64,000 nucleotides of DNA from Streptomyces antibioticus (GCF_001514065.1 NZ_KQ948427.1:360474-424473); one strand, 5' to 3'; positions 43,517 to 52,058 are shown, numbered from the stretch's first letter. A program made the numbers and translations. Notes: generated by a model from the letters alone, not told the origin.

Positions 43517-43566
43517 CGCCCTTCCTCCTTCGGGGTGTTCGGTACGCGGTGGAGTCCTTCGGGTGT

Positions 43567-44547
43567 TCAGTACGCGGTGAGGTCGCGGACGGCCGCCACG
43601 ACCTTGTCGACGGTCGGGATGACCCGCTCCTCCAGTGCATCGGCGAACGGCAGCGGCACACACTCCCCCGCCACCCGGCGCACGGGCGCGTCCAGCAGGC
43701 CGAAACCCTCGTCGGCGACGACCGAGACGACGGTGGCGCCCCAGCCGCCCTGGTACGGGTTCTCCTCGACGGTGACGAGCCGCGAGGTGCGGGCGAGCGA
43801 GGCGAGGACGGTGCGCATGTCCAGCGGCACCAGACAGCGCAGGTCGACGACCTCGGCCTCGACGCCCTCCTCGGCGAGCAGCGCGGCGGCCCGCAACGCC
43901 AGCGGGACCATCGCGGCGAGAGCCACCAGGGTCACGTCGGCGCCCTCGTGCACGACGGCCGCGCGGCCCAGCTCGACCACATGGTCGGGCGGCGCAGGCG
44001 CGCCTTTGGCGGCCAGCAGGCCCTTGTGCTCGAAGAACACCACCGGGTCGTCGCTGCGGATCGCCGCCGCCATCATGCCGACCACGTCGGCGGGTGTCGC
44101 GGGCGCGGCGATCTTCAGTCCCGGGACGGTCAGCGCCCAGTTCTCGGTGGCCTGCGAGTGCTGGGCGCCGAAACCGAGCCCGCCGCCGTTGGCGGTGCGA
44201 ACGACGAGGGGCACGGTGACCTGACCACCCGTCATGTAACGCACCTTGGGTATCTCGTTGGCGAGGTAGTCCCAACAACAAGCCAAAAAGTCCGAGAACA
44301 TGATCTCGGCGACCGGCCGCATCCCGGTCATCGCGGCGCCCATCGCCGCGCCGACGATGGCCTGTTCGGAGATCGGTGTGTCCCACACCCGCTCCGGCCC
44401 GAACTCCTCGATCAGCCCGGCGGTGGTCTTGAACACGCCGCCCGCCGCACCGATGTCCTCCCCGAGGCAGACCACGGCCGCGTCGCGGCGCATCTCCCGC
44501 GCGATGCCCTCGGCGACGGCCTCCCGATAGGTGATCACGTCCGCCAT
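43567..44547 (-). CDS. 2-oxoacid dehydrogenase E1 component, beta subunit
   Basis: 326 aa transketolase-pyr fold. 'VVCLGEDIGAAGGVFKTTAGL' with the catalytic Glu region, 'WDTPISEQAIVGAAMGAAMTGMRPVAEIMF' and 'VTVEENPYQGGWGATVVS' are the conserved E1-beta segments. With the alpha subunit it would decarboxylate a 2-oxo acid with thiamine diphosphate (acetoin dehydrogenase, pyruvate or branched-chain type). No E2 or E3 gene is nearby. ATG 44547 (GGAGGTG RBS) overlaps the alpha gene by 13 bp. Confidence 0.93.
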   Translation of the reverse strand: MADVITYREAVAEGIAREMRRDAAVVCLGEDIGAAGGVFKTTAGLIEEFGPERVWDTPISEQAIVGAAMGAAMTGMRPVAEIMFSDFLACCWDYLANEIPKVRYMTGGQVTVPLVVRTANGGGLGFGAQHSQATENWALTVPGLKIAAPATPADVVGMMAAAIRSDDPVVFFEHKGLLAAKGAPAPPDHVVELGRAAVVHEGADVTLVALAAMVPLALRAAALLAEEGVEAEVVDLRCLVPLDMRTVLASLARTSRLVTVEENPYQGGWGATVVSVVADEGFGLLDAPVRRVAGECVPLPFADALEERVIPTVDKVVAAVRDLTAY

Positions 44548-45533
44548 GCGGCACCTCCGTCCGCCCACACGTCGGTCAACGCGTCACCGGGGTCGGGCGC
44601 GGGAGCGTTCTTCGCCGCGTCCACTGCCTGTCGTACGGCCTCCTGTGCGCGCTCGTCGGCCGCGGTGACCGTCTCCGCGGGCACCCCCCGCTCGGTCAGC
44701 CGGCCGCGCGCGATGTCCAACGGGTCGTGCTTGAGCCAGCGTTCGACCTCCTCGGCCGGGCGGTAGGCGGCCGGGTCGGACCTGCTGTGCCCGAAGTGCC
44801 GGTAGGTGGCCGCCTCCAGCAGCGCGGGCCCGTCTCCCGCCCTGGCCCGTTCCGCGAGCCGGGCCACGGTCTCGCGGACCGCCACGACGTCGTTTCCGTC
44901 GACACTCTCGCCGGGGATGCCGTACGCGGACGCCCGGTCGGCCGCCGGGCGGGCCACCGCGGTGACGTCGGCGATCGGCGTGTACTCCATGTAGAGGTTG
45001 TTCTCGCAGACGAACAACACGGGCAGCTTCCATACGGCGGCTAGGTTCAGCGCCTCGTGGAAGGCACCGATGTTGGTGGCGCCGTCCCCGAAGAAGGCGA
45101 CCGCGATCTGACCGGTGCCGCGCAGCCGGGCCGACCACGCGGCACCGGCCGCCATCGGGAGGTGGGCGCCGACGATGGCGTAGGAGCCGAGCATGCCGGT
45201 GGCGGCCTTGGTGAGGTGCATGGAGCCGCCCTTGGCGCCGCACAGCCCCGTCGCCCTGCTCATGAGTTCGGCCAGGCATTCCTCCGGGCCGGCGCCGCGG
45301 GCCATCGCGTGGTGGTGGCCGCGGTAGGTGGCGAAGACGTAGTCGTCGGCGCGCAGGGCCGCGCTCGCGCCGACGGCGATCGCCTCGTGGCCGGCGGCGA
45401 GGTGGGTGGTGCCCTTGACGAGGCCCTGGAGGAAGAGGTCGTGGGCGGCCTTCTCGGTGCGGCGGATGAGGACCATCTGCTCGTACAGTGCCAGGAGTTC
45501 GGCCGTGTCCGTCGACAGGTCAGCGGTGTCCAT
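44535..45533 (-). CDS. 2-oxoacid dehydrogenase E1 component, alpha subunit
   Basis: 332 aa. The thiamine-diphosphate motif begins 'GDGATNIGAFHEALNLAA' and ends with 'VCENNLYMEY'. 'YRGHHHAMARGAGPEECLAEL' and 'CGAKGGSMHLT' are typical of AcoA-type acetoin dehydrogenase E1-alpha, a closer match than pyruvate E1-alpha. Overlaps the M24 gene by 14 bp and the beta gene by 13 bp, so the three are tightly co-translated. Regulatory phosphorylation-loop features were not examined. Confidence 0.93.
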   Translation of the reverse strand: MDTADLSTDTAELLALYEQMVLIRRTEKAAHDLFLQGLVKGTTHLAAGHEAIAVGASAALRADDYVFATYRGHHHAMARGAGPEECLAELMSRATGLCGAKGGSMHLTKAATGMLGSYAIVGAHLPMAAGAAWSARLRGTGQIAVAFFGDGATNIGAFHEALNLAAVWKLPVLFVCENNLYMEYTPIADVTAVARPAADRASAYGIPGESVDGNDVVAVRETVARLAERARAGDGPALLEAATYRHFGHSRSDPAAYRPAEEVERWLKHDPLDIARGRLTERGVPAETVTAADERAQEAVRQAVDAAKNAPAPDPGDALTDVWADGGAAWRT

Positions 45534-46857
45534 CGGCGGTCCCCGTGTTGAGGTGGGACTGCGACTCCCGGCGGGTGTTCAGTTCGCCGCCCACCGTCCA
45601 GTACTTGCGGCCCGCGACGAGGAGTTCCTCGGCCGGGAACTTGGTGATGACCTCGCAGCCGTCCGCGGTGACGACCACTTCCTCCTCGATGCGGGCCGCG
45701 GACCAGCCGTCGGCGGCGGGCCAGTAGGTCTCCAGGGCGAACACCATCCCCTCTTCGAGGACTTCGGGGTGGTCGAGGGAGACCAGGCGGCTGAAGATGG
45801 GCTTCTCCCAGATCGACAGGCCCACCCCGTGGCCGTACTGGAGGGCGAACGCGGCGGTCTCGTCGGCGAAGCCGAACTCCTCGGCGCGCGGCCAGACCTG
45901 GACGATGTCGGCGGTGGTGGCGCCGGGGCGGACGAGGGCGATCGCCTGGTCCATGTACTCCCGGCAGCGGACATAGGCGTCGCGCTGGGCGCGGGAGGCG
46001 CTGCCGACGGCGAACGTGCGGTAGTAGCAGGTGCGGTAGCCGAGGTGGCTGTGCAGGATGTCGAAGAAGGCGGGGTCGCCGGGGCGGATCAGGCGGTCGC
46101 TGTAGACGTGCGGGTGGGGTGAACAGCGTTCACCGGAGATGGCGTTGACGCCTTCGACGTACTCGCTGCCGAGGTCGTACAGGACCTTGCTGACCAGTCC
46201 GACGCACTCGTTCTCCCGCACGCCCGGGCGCAGATAGCCGTACAGCTCCTCGTAGGCCGCGTCGACCATCGCGCAGGCCTGGGTGAGCAGGGAGATCTCG
46301 TCGTGGGTCTTGGTGCGGCGGGCCTCCAGGAAGACCTGCTGGCCGTCGACGACGTCGATGCCCTCGGCGCGCAGGGCGGCCAGGACCGGCATCTCGGCGA
46401 CGTCGATGCCCAACGGCTCGCCCGCCAGGCCGTGTTCGCGCAGTTCGGCGGCGATCTTCGCGGCCACGTCCGCCGCGATGCCCGCGTCCGGGTGGAAGGC
46501 GCCGCGCAGGGTGGAGATGCCGGCGCGGGCGCCGGTGGGCGGGCCCTCCTTGCCGTCGCTGTGGTCCAGCCACGGGTTGTAGAGCTGGTGGTGGCGGGCG
46601 GCGGAGCCGAAGTCCCAGACGACCGGGTCGCCGCCGCGCACCAGCAGGGCGAAGCGGATCAGCTTGTCCATCGCCCAGGTGCCGATGTGCGTGGCGGTCA
46701 TGTAGCGGATGTTGGCGAAGTCGAAGCTGAGCACCGCGCCGAGCGAGGAGCGGTTCAGGGTCTCGTGGAGCCGGGCCAGCCGCTGTCGCCGCAGCCGGTC
46801 GAGGTCGATGCGCTGTTCCCAGTCGACCGCGTTGGGTCCGAATGTGCGGATCGCCAT
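45520..46857 (-). CDS. M24 (pita-bread fold) hydrolase/lyase homologue with altered metal site
   Basis: 445 aa, with a creatinase-like N-domain ('FANIRYMTATHIGTW') and a pita-bread C-domain. Of the five M24 metal ligands the first Asp ('PAFFDILHSH'), the His ('YGHGVGLSIWE') and two Glu ('VFALETYW', 'IEEEVVV') are recognisable. The second Asp, normally in a G-Y-x-S-D-x-x-R-T pattern, reads 'GYRTCYYRTF', so it appears to be Cys. Members without full ligands include creatinase and other non-peptidase hydrolases; DMSP lyase DddP is also in this superfamily. ATG 46857 with GGGGGTGG upstream is chosen over 46872. Substrate unknown. Confidence 0.85.
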   Translation of the reverse strand: MAIRTFGPNAVDWEQRIDLDRLRRQRLARLHETLNRSSLGAVLSFDFANIRYMTATHIGTWAMDKLIRFALLVRGGDPVVWDFGSAARHHQLYNPWLDHSDGKEGPPTGARAGISTLRGAFHPDAGIAADVAAKIAAELREHGLAGEPLGIDVAEMPVLAALRAEGIDVVDGQQVFLEARRTKTHDEISLLTQACAMVDAAYEELYGYLRPGVRENECVGLVSKVLYDLGSEYVEGVNAISGERCSPHPHVYSDRLIRPGDPAFFDILHSHLGYRTCYYRTFAVGSASRAQRDAYVRCREYMDQAIALVRPGATTADIVQVWPRAEEFGFADETAAFALQYGHGVGLSIWEKPIFSRLVSLDHPEVLEEGMVFALETYWPAADGWSAARIEEEVVVTADGCEVITKFPAEELLVAGRKYWTVGGELNTRRESQSHLNTGTADGHR

Positions 46858-46902
46858 GGCGACCACCCCCATTGCGGAGTGAACGACCGCACGAGGAGAG
46901 TG

Positions 46903-47529
46903 TCAAGTGTCACTGAACACGAACCATACCCCGATGGCTGGTTCCTCTCCATCGTTGCAGTAGCGGTGCGGGGTCGTCGACTCGAAGCAGACCGCACCGC
47001 CGGGACGCAGTGTGTGCGTTTCGAAACCGAGGGTGAGGGTGAGCTCGCCGGAGATCAGATAGCCGTACTCGGTGCCCGCGTGGCGCATCAGGCCGCCCGA
47101 GGTGGAGGAGGAGCCACCGGGCCGGTAGGTGACGAGCAGGAAGTCCACGTCCGTGCCCGGGACATGGCCGAGCCGCTCCCACACGACACCGGAGTCCAGC
47201 TCCAGCACCTCGCGCTCACCGGGCGTGATCAGGGGTCCGATGCGCCGCGCAGGGTCGGCCGCGAAGGCGGCGAGGGCGTGCGCCACCAGGGCACTGCCGG
47301 TCGCGGCGACCGTCTCCCGCTGCTCGAAGAGAGCCTCCACGGAGATGTTCAGGACCGTGGTGATCGCGTACAGCGTGCTCACCGAGGGCTGGCTCTTGCC
47401 GGTCTCGATCTGGGAGACCAGGCTCGCGGAGACGCCGACCTCGCGGGCCAGGCCGCGCAGACTCAGGCCGCGCTCCTGGCGCGCCTGGCGGATGCGGGCA
47501 CCGACGGGCGGCACGTCGGCTGGGGGCAC
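46903..47529 (-). CDS. XRE-family HTH regulator with C-terminal cupin
   Basis: About 208 aa. N-terminal HTH_3 ('IRQARQERGLSLRGLAREV', 'SASLVSQIETGKSQPSVSTLYAI') followed by a cupin ('HAGTEYGYLISGELTLTLG', 'FESTTPHRY') that would bind the effector. Such regulators usually control adjacent catabolic genes; it precedes the M24 gene by 45 bp on the same strand and likely heads that operon. The GTG at 47529 is preferred because GAGAGG then lies 8 nt upstream; the GTG at 47538 overlaps that RBS. Confidence 0.92.
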   Translation of the reverse strand: MPPADVPPVGARIRQARQERGLSLRGLAREVGVSASLVSQIETGKSQPSVSTLYAITTVLNISVEALFEQRETVAATGSALVAHALAAFAADPARRIGPLITPGEREVLELDSGVVWERLGHVPGTDVDFLLVTYRPGGSSSTSGGLMRHAGTEYGYLISGELTLTLGFETHTLRPGGAVCFESTTPHRYCNDGEEPAIGVWFVFSDT

Positions 47530-47581
47530 GGGCGGCACCTCTCGTGGACGATCGTGTGCAGTCCCATTGAACAGCTGCGGC

Positions 47582-48037
47582 TCACTTCCCGTCCATCAAC
47601 CGCTCCAGCCGGTCGAAGCGCTCATGCAGCGCACGCACCGCCTCCTCGCCCAACTCGTGGGCGCCGTGCGCCAGATGGTGCCGACGCTTCTGCTCCCTGC
47701 CGACGAACCAGGTGGCCAGCGCGGCGGTGACCATGCCGTACGTGGTGATCCCGACGACCATCACGACCGCGCCGACGACCCGGCCCCACGGGGTCACGGG
47801 GAAGAAGTCGCCGTACCCGACCGTCGTCGCGGTCTCGATCGACCACCACAGGGCCTTCGGGTACGACGTCAGATTCGCGCCCCGCGCACCCTCTTCGGCC
47901 CCGATCACGGCCCATGACCCGGCGAGCATCACCACGACCAGCACGGCCGTCGCCGCCCCCGCGGCCTTCAGATGCAGGGACCGCCCCTCCCGGCCGAGCA
48001 ACACCGCGACCGCCCTGGTGAGAAATCCGGGCAGCAT
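47582..48037 (-). CDS. Two-TM potassium channel
   Basis: 151 aa. Two membrane helices (~24-44 and ~85-108) flank a pore helix and the K+ selectivity filter 'TATTVGYGDFFP'. This is the KcsA-like topology, with a charged C-terminal tail ('HELGEEAVRALHERFDRLERLM') that is probably coiled-coil and could assemble the tetramer. AAGGAG precedes the ATG. Confidence 0.95.
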   Translation of the reverse strand: MLPGFLTRAVAVLLGREGRSLHLKAAGAATAVLVVVMLAGSWAVIGAEEGARGANLTSYPKALWWSIETATTVGYGDFFPVTPWGRVVGAVVMVVGITTYGMVTAALATWFVGREQKRRHHLAHGAHELGEEAVRALHERFDRLERLMDGK

Positions 48038-48048
48038 GACGACTCCTT

Positions 48049-48084
48049 GGGACGCGGACAGGGACGCGGACAGGGACGCGGACG
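48049..48084. repeat. Three tandem copies of a 12-bp unit upstream of the channel gene
   Basis: GGGACGCGGACA at 48049-48060 and 48061-48072, with GGGACGCGGACG at 48073-48084, immediately upstream of the K+ channel start on its promoter side. The gene-free stretch 48038-48213 holds nothing else I can identify. Confidence 0.8.
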
Positions 48085-48213
48085 GGCCATGGGCCCAGTG
48101 TCGGCGCCGCCTGCGGGGCGGGCATGCCGGGCGGGGCGTTCGAGTTGCCGCGCGGCCCTGGCCGAGGTGGGCTGTGAGGGCCCCTTGGAAAACGCCGGAG
48201 GACCGGAGGACCC

Positions 48214-48543
48214 GTGACCCGCCAGCCCCGATCGGTGCCGGAGACCTTCGCCTTCGCCTGCGGGGACTGCGGGCACGGCTGGGAGGCCACGTTCCAGGTC
48301 ATGTTCTTCACCGACCCGCTGGACCCCTCGGGCCTGACCACCCAGGAGTACGTCGACGAGGCGGGCCGGGCCGTCAGATCGCCGCTCGCCGAAGCGGTCT
48401 GCCCGCGGTGCGGCGGCCGGAAGGTGCGCGTCCTGGAGGCGGGCCTCGCCGAGCGGGCCCGGAAGGCGGAACACGAACGCGCCGCACACCCGCCGCGTCA
48501 CCGCCCCCATTTCCCCCACCGCTCCCCCGAGCGGCCGGACTGA
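48214..48543 (+). CDS. Small zinc-ribbon-like hypothetical protein
   Basis: 109 aa. Two CxxC pairs ('FACGDCGHGWE' and 'AVCPRCGGRKV') about 45 residues apart could form one zinc ribbon; the rest is charged, with a His/Pro/Arg-rich tail. No function recognised. GTG start with CGGAGGACCC upstream. Confidence 0.72.
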   Translation: MTRQPRSVPETFAFACGDCGHGWEATFQVMFFTDPLDPSGLTTQEYVDEAGRAVRSPLAEAVCPRCGGRKVRVLEAGLAERARKAEHERAAHPPRHRPHFPHRSPERPD

Positions 48544-48654
48544 GCCGCGGGCGGGCGCGCTCCCGCTTCCCCCTGCTCCCCTGCTCCCCTCTGCCGATTC
48601 CCGGGACATCGTGATCATGGGGCGGCACAATGGCACCGGCGGTCGGCGGTGCCT

Positions 48655-48668
48655 CGATCGCGCGATCG
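48655..48668. promoter_or_regulatory. Perfect 14-bp palindrome upstream of the second PF04672 gene
   Basis: CGATCGCGCGATCG reads the same on both strands and lies 34 bp before the GTG start, within a 158-bp gene-free stretch (48544-48701). A dimeric regulator site is possible; GC-rich chance palindromes of this length are uncommon but not impossible. Confidence 0.4.
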
Positions 48669-48701
48669 CAGGATCACAGGGGCGAGGAGAGGACGGACGA
48701 C

Positions 48702-49508
48702 GTGAGTGACACCCCCTCCAGCGGGTCGTCGAGGCTCAACACCGCCGTCGCGCACAACGCGCGCGTGTGGAACTACTGGATCGGTGGCAAGGACAACTAC
48801 GAGGTCGACCAGAAGGTCGGCGAGCACGTCGCCACGATGTTCCCGATCATCCGGGACATCGCCCGCGCCGACCGCGAGTTCCTCGGCCGTGCGGTGACCC
48901 ATCTGGCCACGGAACGCGGGGTACGGCAGTTCCTGGACATCGGCACCGGTCTGCCCACCGTCGACAACACCCACGAGATCGCCCAGCGCATCGCGCCGGA
49001 CGCGCGGATCGTCTACGTCGACAACGACCCGATCGTCCTCGCCCACGCCCGCACCCTGCTGACCAGCACCCACGAGGGCGTCACCGACTACATCGACGCC
49101 GACGTCCACGATCCGGCCGCGATCCTCGAACGGGCCGGAGGCACCCTGGACTTCACCCGTCCCGTCGCGGTGATGCTGCTGGGCATCCTCAACTTCGTCC
49201 TCGACTACGACAAGGCCCGGGACATCGTCCGCCAGGTACTGGCCGCGGTCCCGTCCGGCAGCTACCTGGTACTGACCCACCCCACGTTCGACCACGAGCT
49301 CGGCGGCGCGGGCCAGATCCCGGCGATGAAGTTCTGGAACGAGAACGCCACCCCGCCGATCACGGCCCGCAGCGGCACGGACATCGCCGCGTTCTTCGAG
49401 GGCCTCGACCTCCTCGACCCGGGCCTGGTGTCGTGCTCGCAGTGGCGACCCGACGTGAACTCGCCTGTCGTGGTGCCGCAGTTCGGCGCGGTGGCCGTGA
49501 AACCCTGA
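48702..49508 (+). CDS. SAM-dependent methyltransferase, PF04672 (DUF574) family, second copy
   Basis: 268 aa. Family N-terminus 'ARVWNYWIGGKDNYEVDQK', SAM motifs 'FLDIGTGLPTVDNTHEIAQR' and 'IVYVDNDPIVLAHARTL'. It is a clear paralogue of the protein at 38.4-39.2 kb, with near-identical core motifs but a different C-terminal third ('MKFWNENATPPITAR'). The methyl acceptor is unknown. GTG start, GAGGAGAGGA upstream. Confidence 0.9.
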   Translation: MSDTPSSGSSRLNTAVAHNARVWNYWIGGKDNYEVDQKVGEHVATMFPIIRDIARADREFLGRAVTHLATERGVRQFLDIGTGLPTVDNTHEIAQRIAPDARIVYVDNDPIVLAHARTLLTSTHEGVTDYIDADVHDPAAILERAGGTLDFTRPVAVMLLGILNFVLDYDKARDIVRQVLAAVPSGSYLVLTHPTFDHELGGAGQIPAMKFWNENATPPITARSGTDIAAFFEGLDLLDPGLVSCSQWRPDVNSPVVVPQFGAVAVKP

Positions 49509-49546
49509 CGCGGGACCCGTACCGGCAGACCCGTCGTGGAGGACGT

Positions 49547-50950
49547 ATGACCACCCTTGCCGACCCCGTACCCGGCGGACGTCCCGGTGACGTCGACCGC
49601 GCCACCGCGCTGAGCGGCGAGCTGTCCGGGAGAGGCGTGCACGGGGTGGTGCTGTCGTACGTCGACACCGCCGGCGTCGGCCGGGTGAAGACGATCCCCA
49701 CGGCGAAGCTCGCCTCGGCGGCGGCCTGGGGCGTCGGCATGTCCCCGGTGTTCGACACGTTCCTCGCGAACGACTCCATCGTGACCACCGACGTCCTGGG
49801 CTCCCCTGACGGCGACCTTCGCCTCTACCCCGACCTCGACCACCTGGTGGTCCTGGCCGGGCAGCCCGGCTGGGCGTGGGCGCCGGTCGACCGGATCACC
49901 CAGGAGGGCGAGCGGCACCCCGGCTGCACCCGCACGCTGCTGCGCCGGATCGTCGCGGACGCCGAGCGGCGGCACGGTCTGACCTTCAAGGCGGCCGTCG
50001 AGGTCGAGTGGGCGGTGGGCCAAGGCCCGGCGGCCCAGGGCGACTTCACGCCCGCGCTGTCGGGTCCGGCGTACGGGGCCGTCCGTCAGGTCGAGTTGAG
50101 CAACTACACCGCCGACCTGCTGGCGGCGTTCGCGGCGCAGGGCGTGGAGGTCGACCAACTCCATCCCGAGTACGCGGCAGGGCAGTTCGAGGTCTCGGTC
50201 GGCGCCCTGGACCCGGTGGCCGCGGCCGACCGGAGCGTGCTCGTACGCCAGACGATCCGCGCGGTCGCCCAACAGCACGGCCTGGTCGTGTCGTTCGCCC
50301 CGTCCGTCTTCGCCGAGGGCGTCGGCAACGGCGGCCACCTCCATCTCTCCGCCTGGCGCGACGGCACCAACCTGCACGCGAGCGGGGAGGGCCGGTACGG
50401 CATGACGGCCGACGCGGAGGCGTTCGCGGCCGGCGTCCTGGCCCACCTCCCCGCGCTCACGGCCGTCACCGCCCCGAGCCCGGCGAGCTACCTCCGCCTC
50501 AAACCCTCCCAGTGGGCCGGGGTGTTCACCGCGTGGGGCCGCGAGACCCGGGAGGCGGCGGTCCGTGTCGTCACCGGCACGGTGGGCCTGCGCGACCGGG
50601 CCGCCAACCTGGAGGTCAAGCCGGTCGACCTGGCGGCGAACCCGTACCTGGCGTTCGCCTCCGTCATCGCGGCGGGCCTCGACGGCATCGCCTCGGCCGC
50701 CGTGCTCCCCGAGGAGATCACCGGCGACCCGGCCCGGCTCGACGCCGACCGGGCGGCGGCCCAGGGGGTACGCCGGCTGCCGGCCTCGCTCGCCGAGGCG
50801 GTCGCCGAGTTCCGCAAGGACGAGTGCCTGCGGGGCGCTCTGGGCCCGGTCCTCGCCGACGCGGTGATCGCCGTACGGGAAGGCGAGAGCGCGTCCGTGG
50901 CCGGGCTCGACGACGCCGGGATCGCGGCGGCGTACCGCTGGAAGTACTGA
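49547..50950 (+). CDS. Glutamine synthetase-like ATP-dependent amide ligase (FluG C-domain type)
   Basis: 467 aa GS type I fold. Seen: 'SYVDTAGVGRVKTIP' (N-domain), 'FKAAVEVEW' (first metal Glu), 'HPEYAAGQFEVSVG' (E-x4-Q-x-E), 'GNGGHLHLSAW' (His), 'SYLRLKPSQWAG' and 'LEVKPVDLAANPYLAFAS'. The assimilatory enzyme has E-N-R and E-x-R at the last sites; here they read 'ETREAAVRV' and 'LEVKPVD', so the glutamate/amine pocket differs and it is probably a gamma-glutamyl-amine synthetase or another ligase, not GlnA. It is followed 1 bp later by an amidohydrolase, matching FluG/NodGS fusions. Confidence 0.9.
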   Translation: MTTLADPVPGGRPGDVDRATALSGELSGRGVHGVVLSYVDTAGVGRVKTIPTAKLASAAAWGVGMSPVFDTFLANDSIVTTDVLGSPDGDLRLYPDLDHLVVLAGQPGWAWAPVDRITQEGERHPGCTRTLLRRIVADAERRHGLTFKAAVEVEWAVGQGPAAQGDFTPALSGPAYGAVRQVELSNYTADLLAAFAAQGVEVDQLHPEYAAGQFEVSVGALDPVAAADRSVLVRQTIRAVAQQHGLVVSFAPSVFAEGVGNGGHLHLSAWRDGTNLHASGEGRYGMTADAEAFAAGVLAHLPALTAVTAPSPASYLRLKPSQWAGVFTAWGRETREAAVRVVTGTVGLRDRAANLEVKPVDLAANPYLAFASVIAAGLDGIASAAVLPEEITGDPARLDADRAAAQGVRRLPASLAEAVAEFRKDECLRGALGPVLADAVIAVREGESASVAGLDDAGIAAAYRWKY

Positions 50951-50951
50951 C

Positions 50952-52058
50952 ATGACCGCAGTACAGGAGGCGCTCGCGCGACTGAGCCTGGTCGACCACC
51001 ACTGCCATGGTGTGGTCACCGAGGACCTCGACCGGGACGGCTTCGAGGCCCTCCTCACCGAGGGCGGCCGATGGCCGGGCAGCGACATCTCCCCCTTCGA
51101 CACCCCGGTCGGTGTCTCGGTCCGCCGCCACTGCGCACCCCTGCTCGACCTGGACCGGCACGCCCCGCCGGAGGAGTACCTGGCGCGCCGGGCGGAACTG
51201 GGCGCGCGGGAGGTGAACCGGCGCTTCCTGGCCTCGGCCGGCACCGGCACCTACTTCCTGGACACCGGCTTCGGCCCGACCGAGCTGGCCGCGGACGACG
51301 TGCACGAGGTCGTACGGCTGGAGAGCGTGGAGGAGGCGCTGGTGGCGAAGGGCGTCGAGCCCGACGACTACGCCGACGCCTTCCGCACGGCCGCTCTCCG
51401 GGCCGTCCGGCGCCCGGGTGTGGTGGCGGTGAAGTCGGTGGCGGCCTACCGCACGGGGTTCGACCTGGACCCGGCGCGTCCGTCGGCCGCGGAGGTGGAG
51501 CGGGCGGCCCGGAAGCGGCTGGCGGCGGGAGGACGACTGACGGACCCGGTCCTGGTACGGCACCTCCTGTGGACCGCCGTCGACCTGGGCCTCCCCCTCC
51601 AGCTCCACACGGGCTTCGGCGACAACGACATCCGCCTGCACCGGGTCGACCCCACCCACCTCACGGACTGGCTGCACCTGACCTCCGGCACCATCCCGGT
51701 CCTGCTGCTGCACTGCTGGCCGTACCAGCGGCAGGCCGGCTATCTGGCCGCGGTCTTCGAGCAGGTGTACCTGGACGTCGGCCTCACCCTGCACCACGTG
51801 GGCCCGGCGCGGGCCCGGGCCGTCCTGGAGGAGGCACTGGAGATCACACCGTTCCGCAAACTGCTGTACAGCTCCGACGCCTACGGTCTGGCCGAGTTCT
51901 ATCGGCTGGGCGCGCTGGCGTTCCGCCGGGGACTGGGCGAACTGCTCCAGGACCGGGTGGACGCCGACGAGCTGAGCCGGCCCGACGCGCTGCGGCTCGC
52001 GGAGTGGGCGGGAGCACACAATGCGCGTCGGGTCTACCGCCTTCCCGACCCCTCCTGA
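50952..52058 (+). CDS. Amidohydrolase 2-family protein (FluG N-domain type)
   Basis: 368 aa TIM-barrel metal hydrolase. 'LVDHHCHGVV' gives the first His-x-His-like site, 'PLQLHTGFGDNDI' a middle His, 'LLLHCWPYQRQAGYLA' another, and 'LLYSSDAYGLAEFY' the catalytic Asp. It is the counterpart of the amidohydrolase half of FluG and NodGS. With the GS-like ligase 1 bp upstream it probably acts on the same metabolite, for example hydrolysing a gamma-glutamyl conjugate or releasing an amine. Specific reaction unknown. Confidence 0.88.
   Translation: MTAVQEALARLSLVDHHCHGVVTEDLDRDGFEALLTEGGRWPGSDISPFDTPVGVSVRRHCAPLLDLDRHAPPEEYLARRAELGAREVNRRFLASAGTGTYFLDTGFGPTELAADDVHEVVRLESVEEALVAKGVEPDDYADAFRTAALRAVRRPGVVAVKSVAAYRTGFDLDPARPSAAEVERAARKRLAAGGRLTDPVLVRHLLWTAVDLGLPLQLHTGFGDNDIRLHRVDPTHLTDWLHLTSGTIPVLLLHCWPYQRQAGYLAAVFEQVYLDVGLTLHHVGPARARAVLEEALEITPFRKLLYSSDAYGLAEFYRLGALAFRRGLGELLQDRVDADELSRPDALRLAEWAGAHNARRVYRLPDPS

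Noticed and set aside
48544-48701. A hidden gene or tRNA in the gap before the second PF04672 gene
   Set aside because: No tRNA fold and no frame with coding bias apart from the upstream extension of the methyltransferase frame; only a palindrome stands out.
49547-50950. Primary glutamine synthetase GlnA
   Set aside because: Substrate-site motifs differ (E-T-R instead of E-N-R) and the gene is paired with an amidohydrolase.
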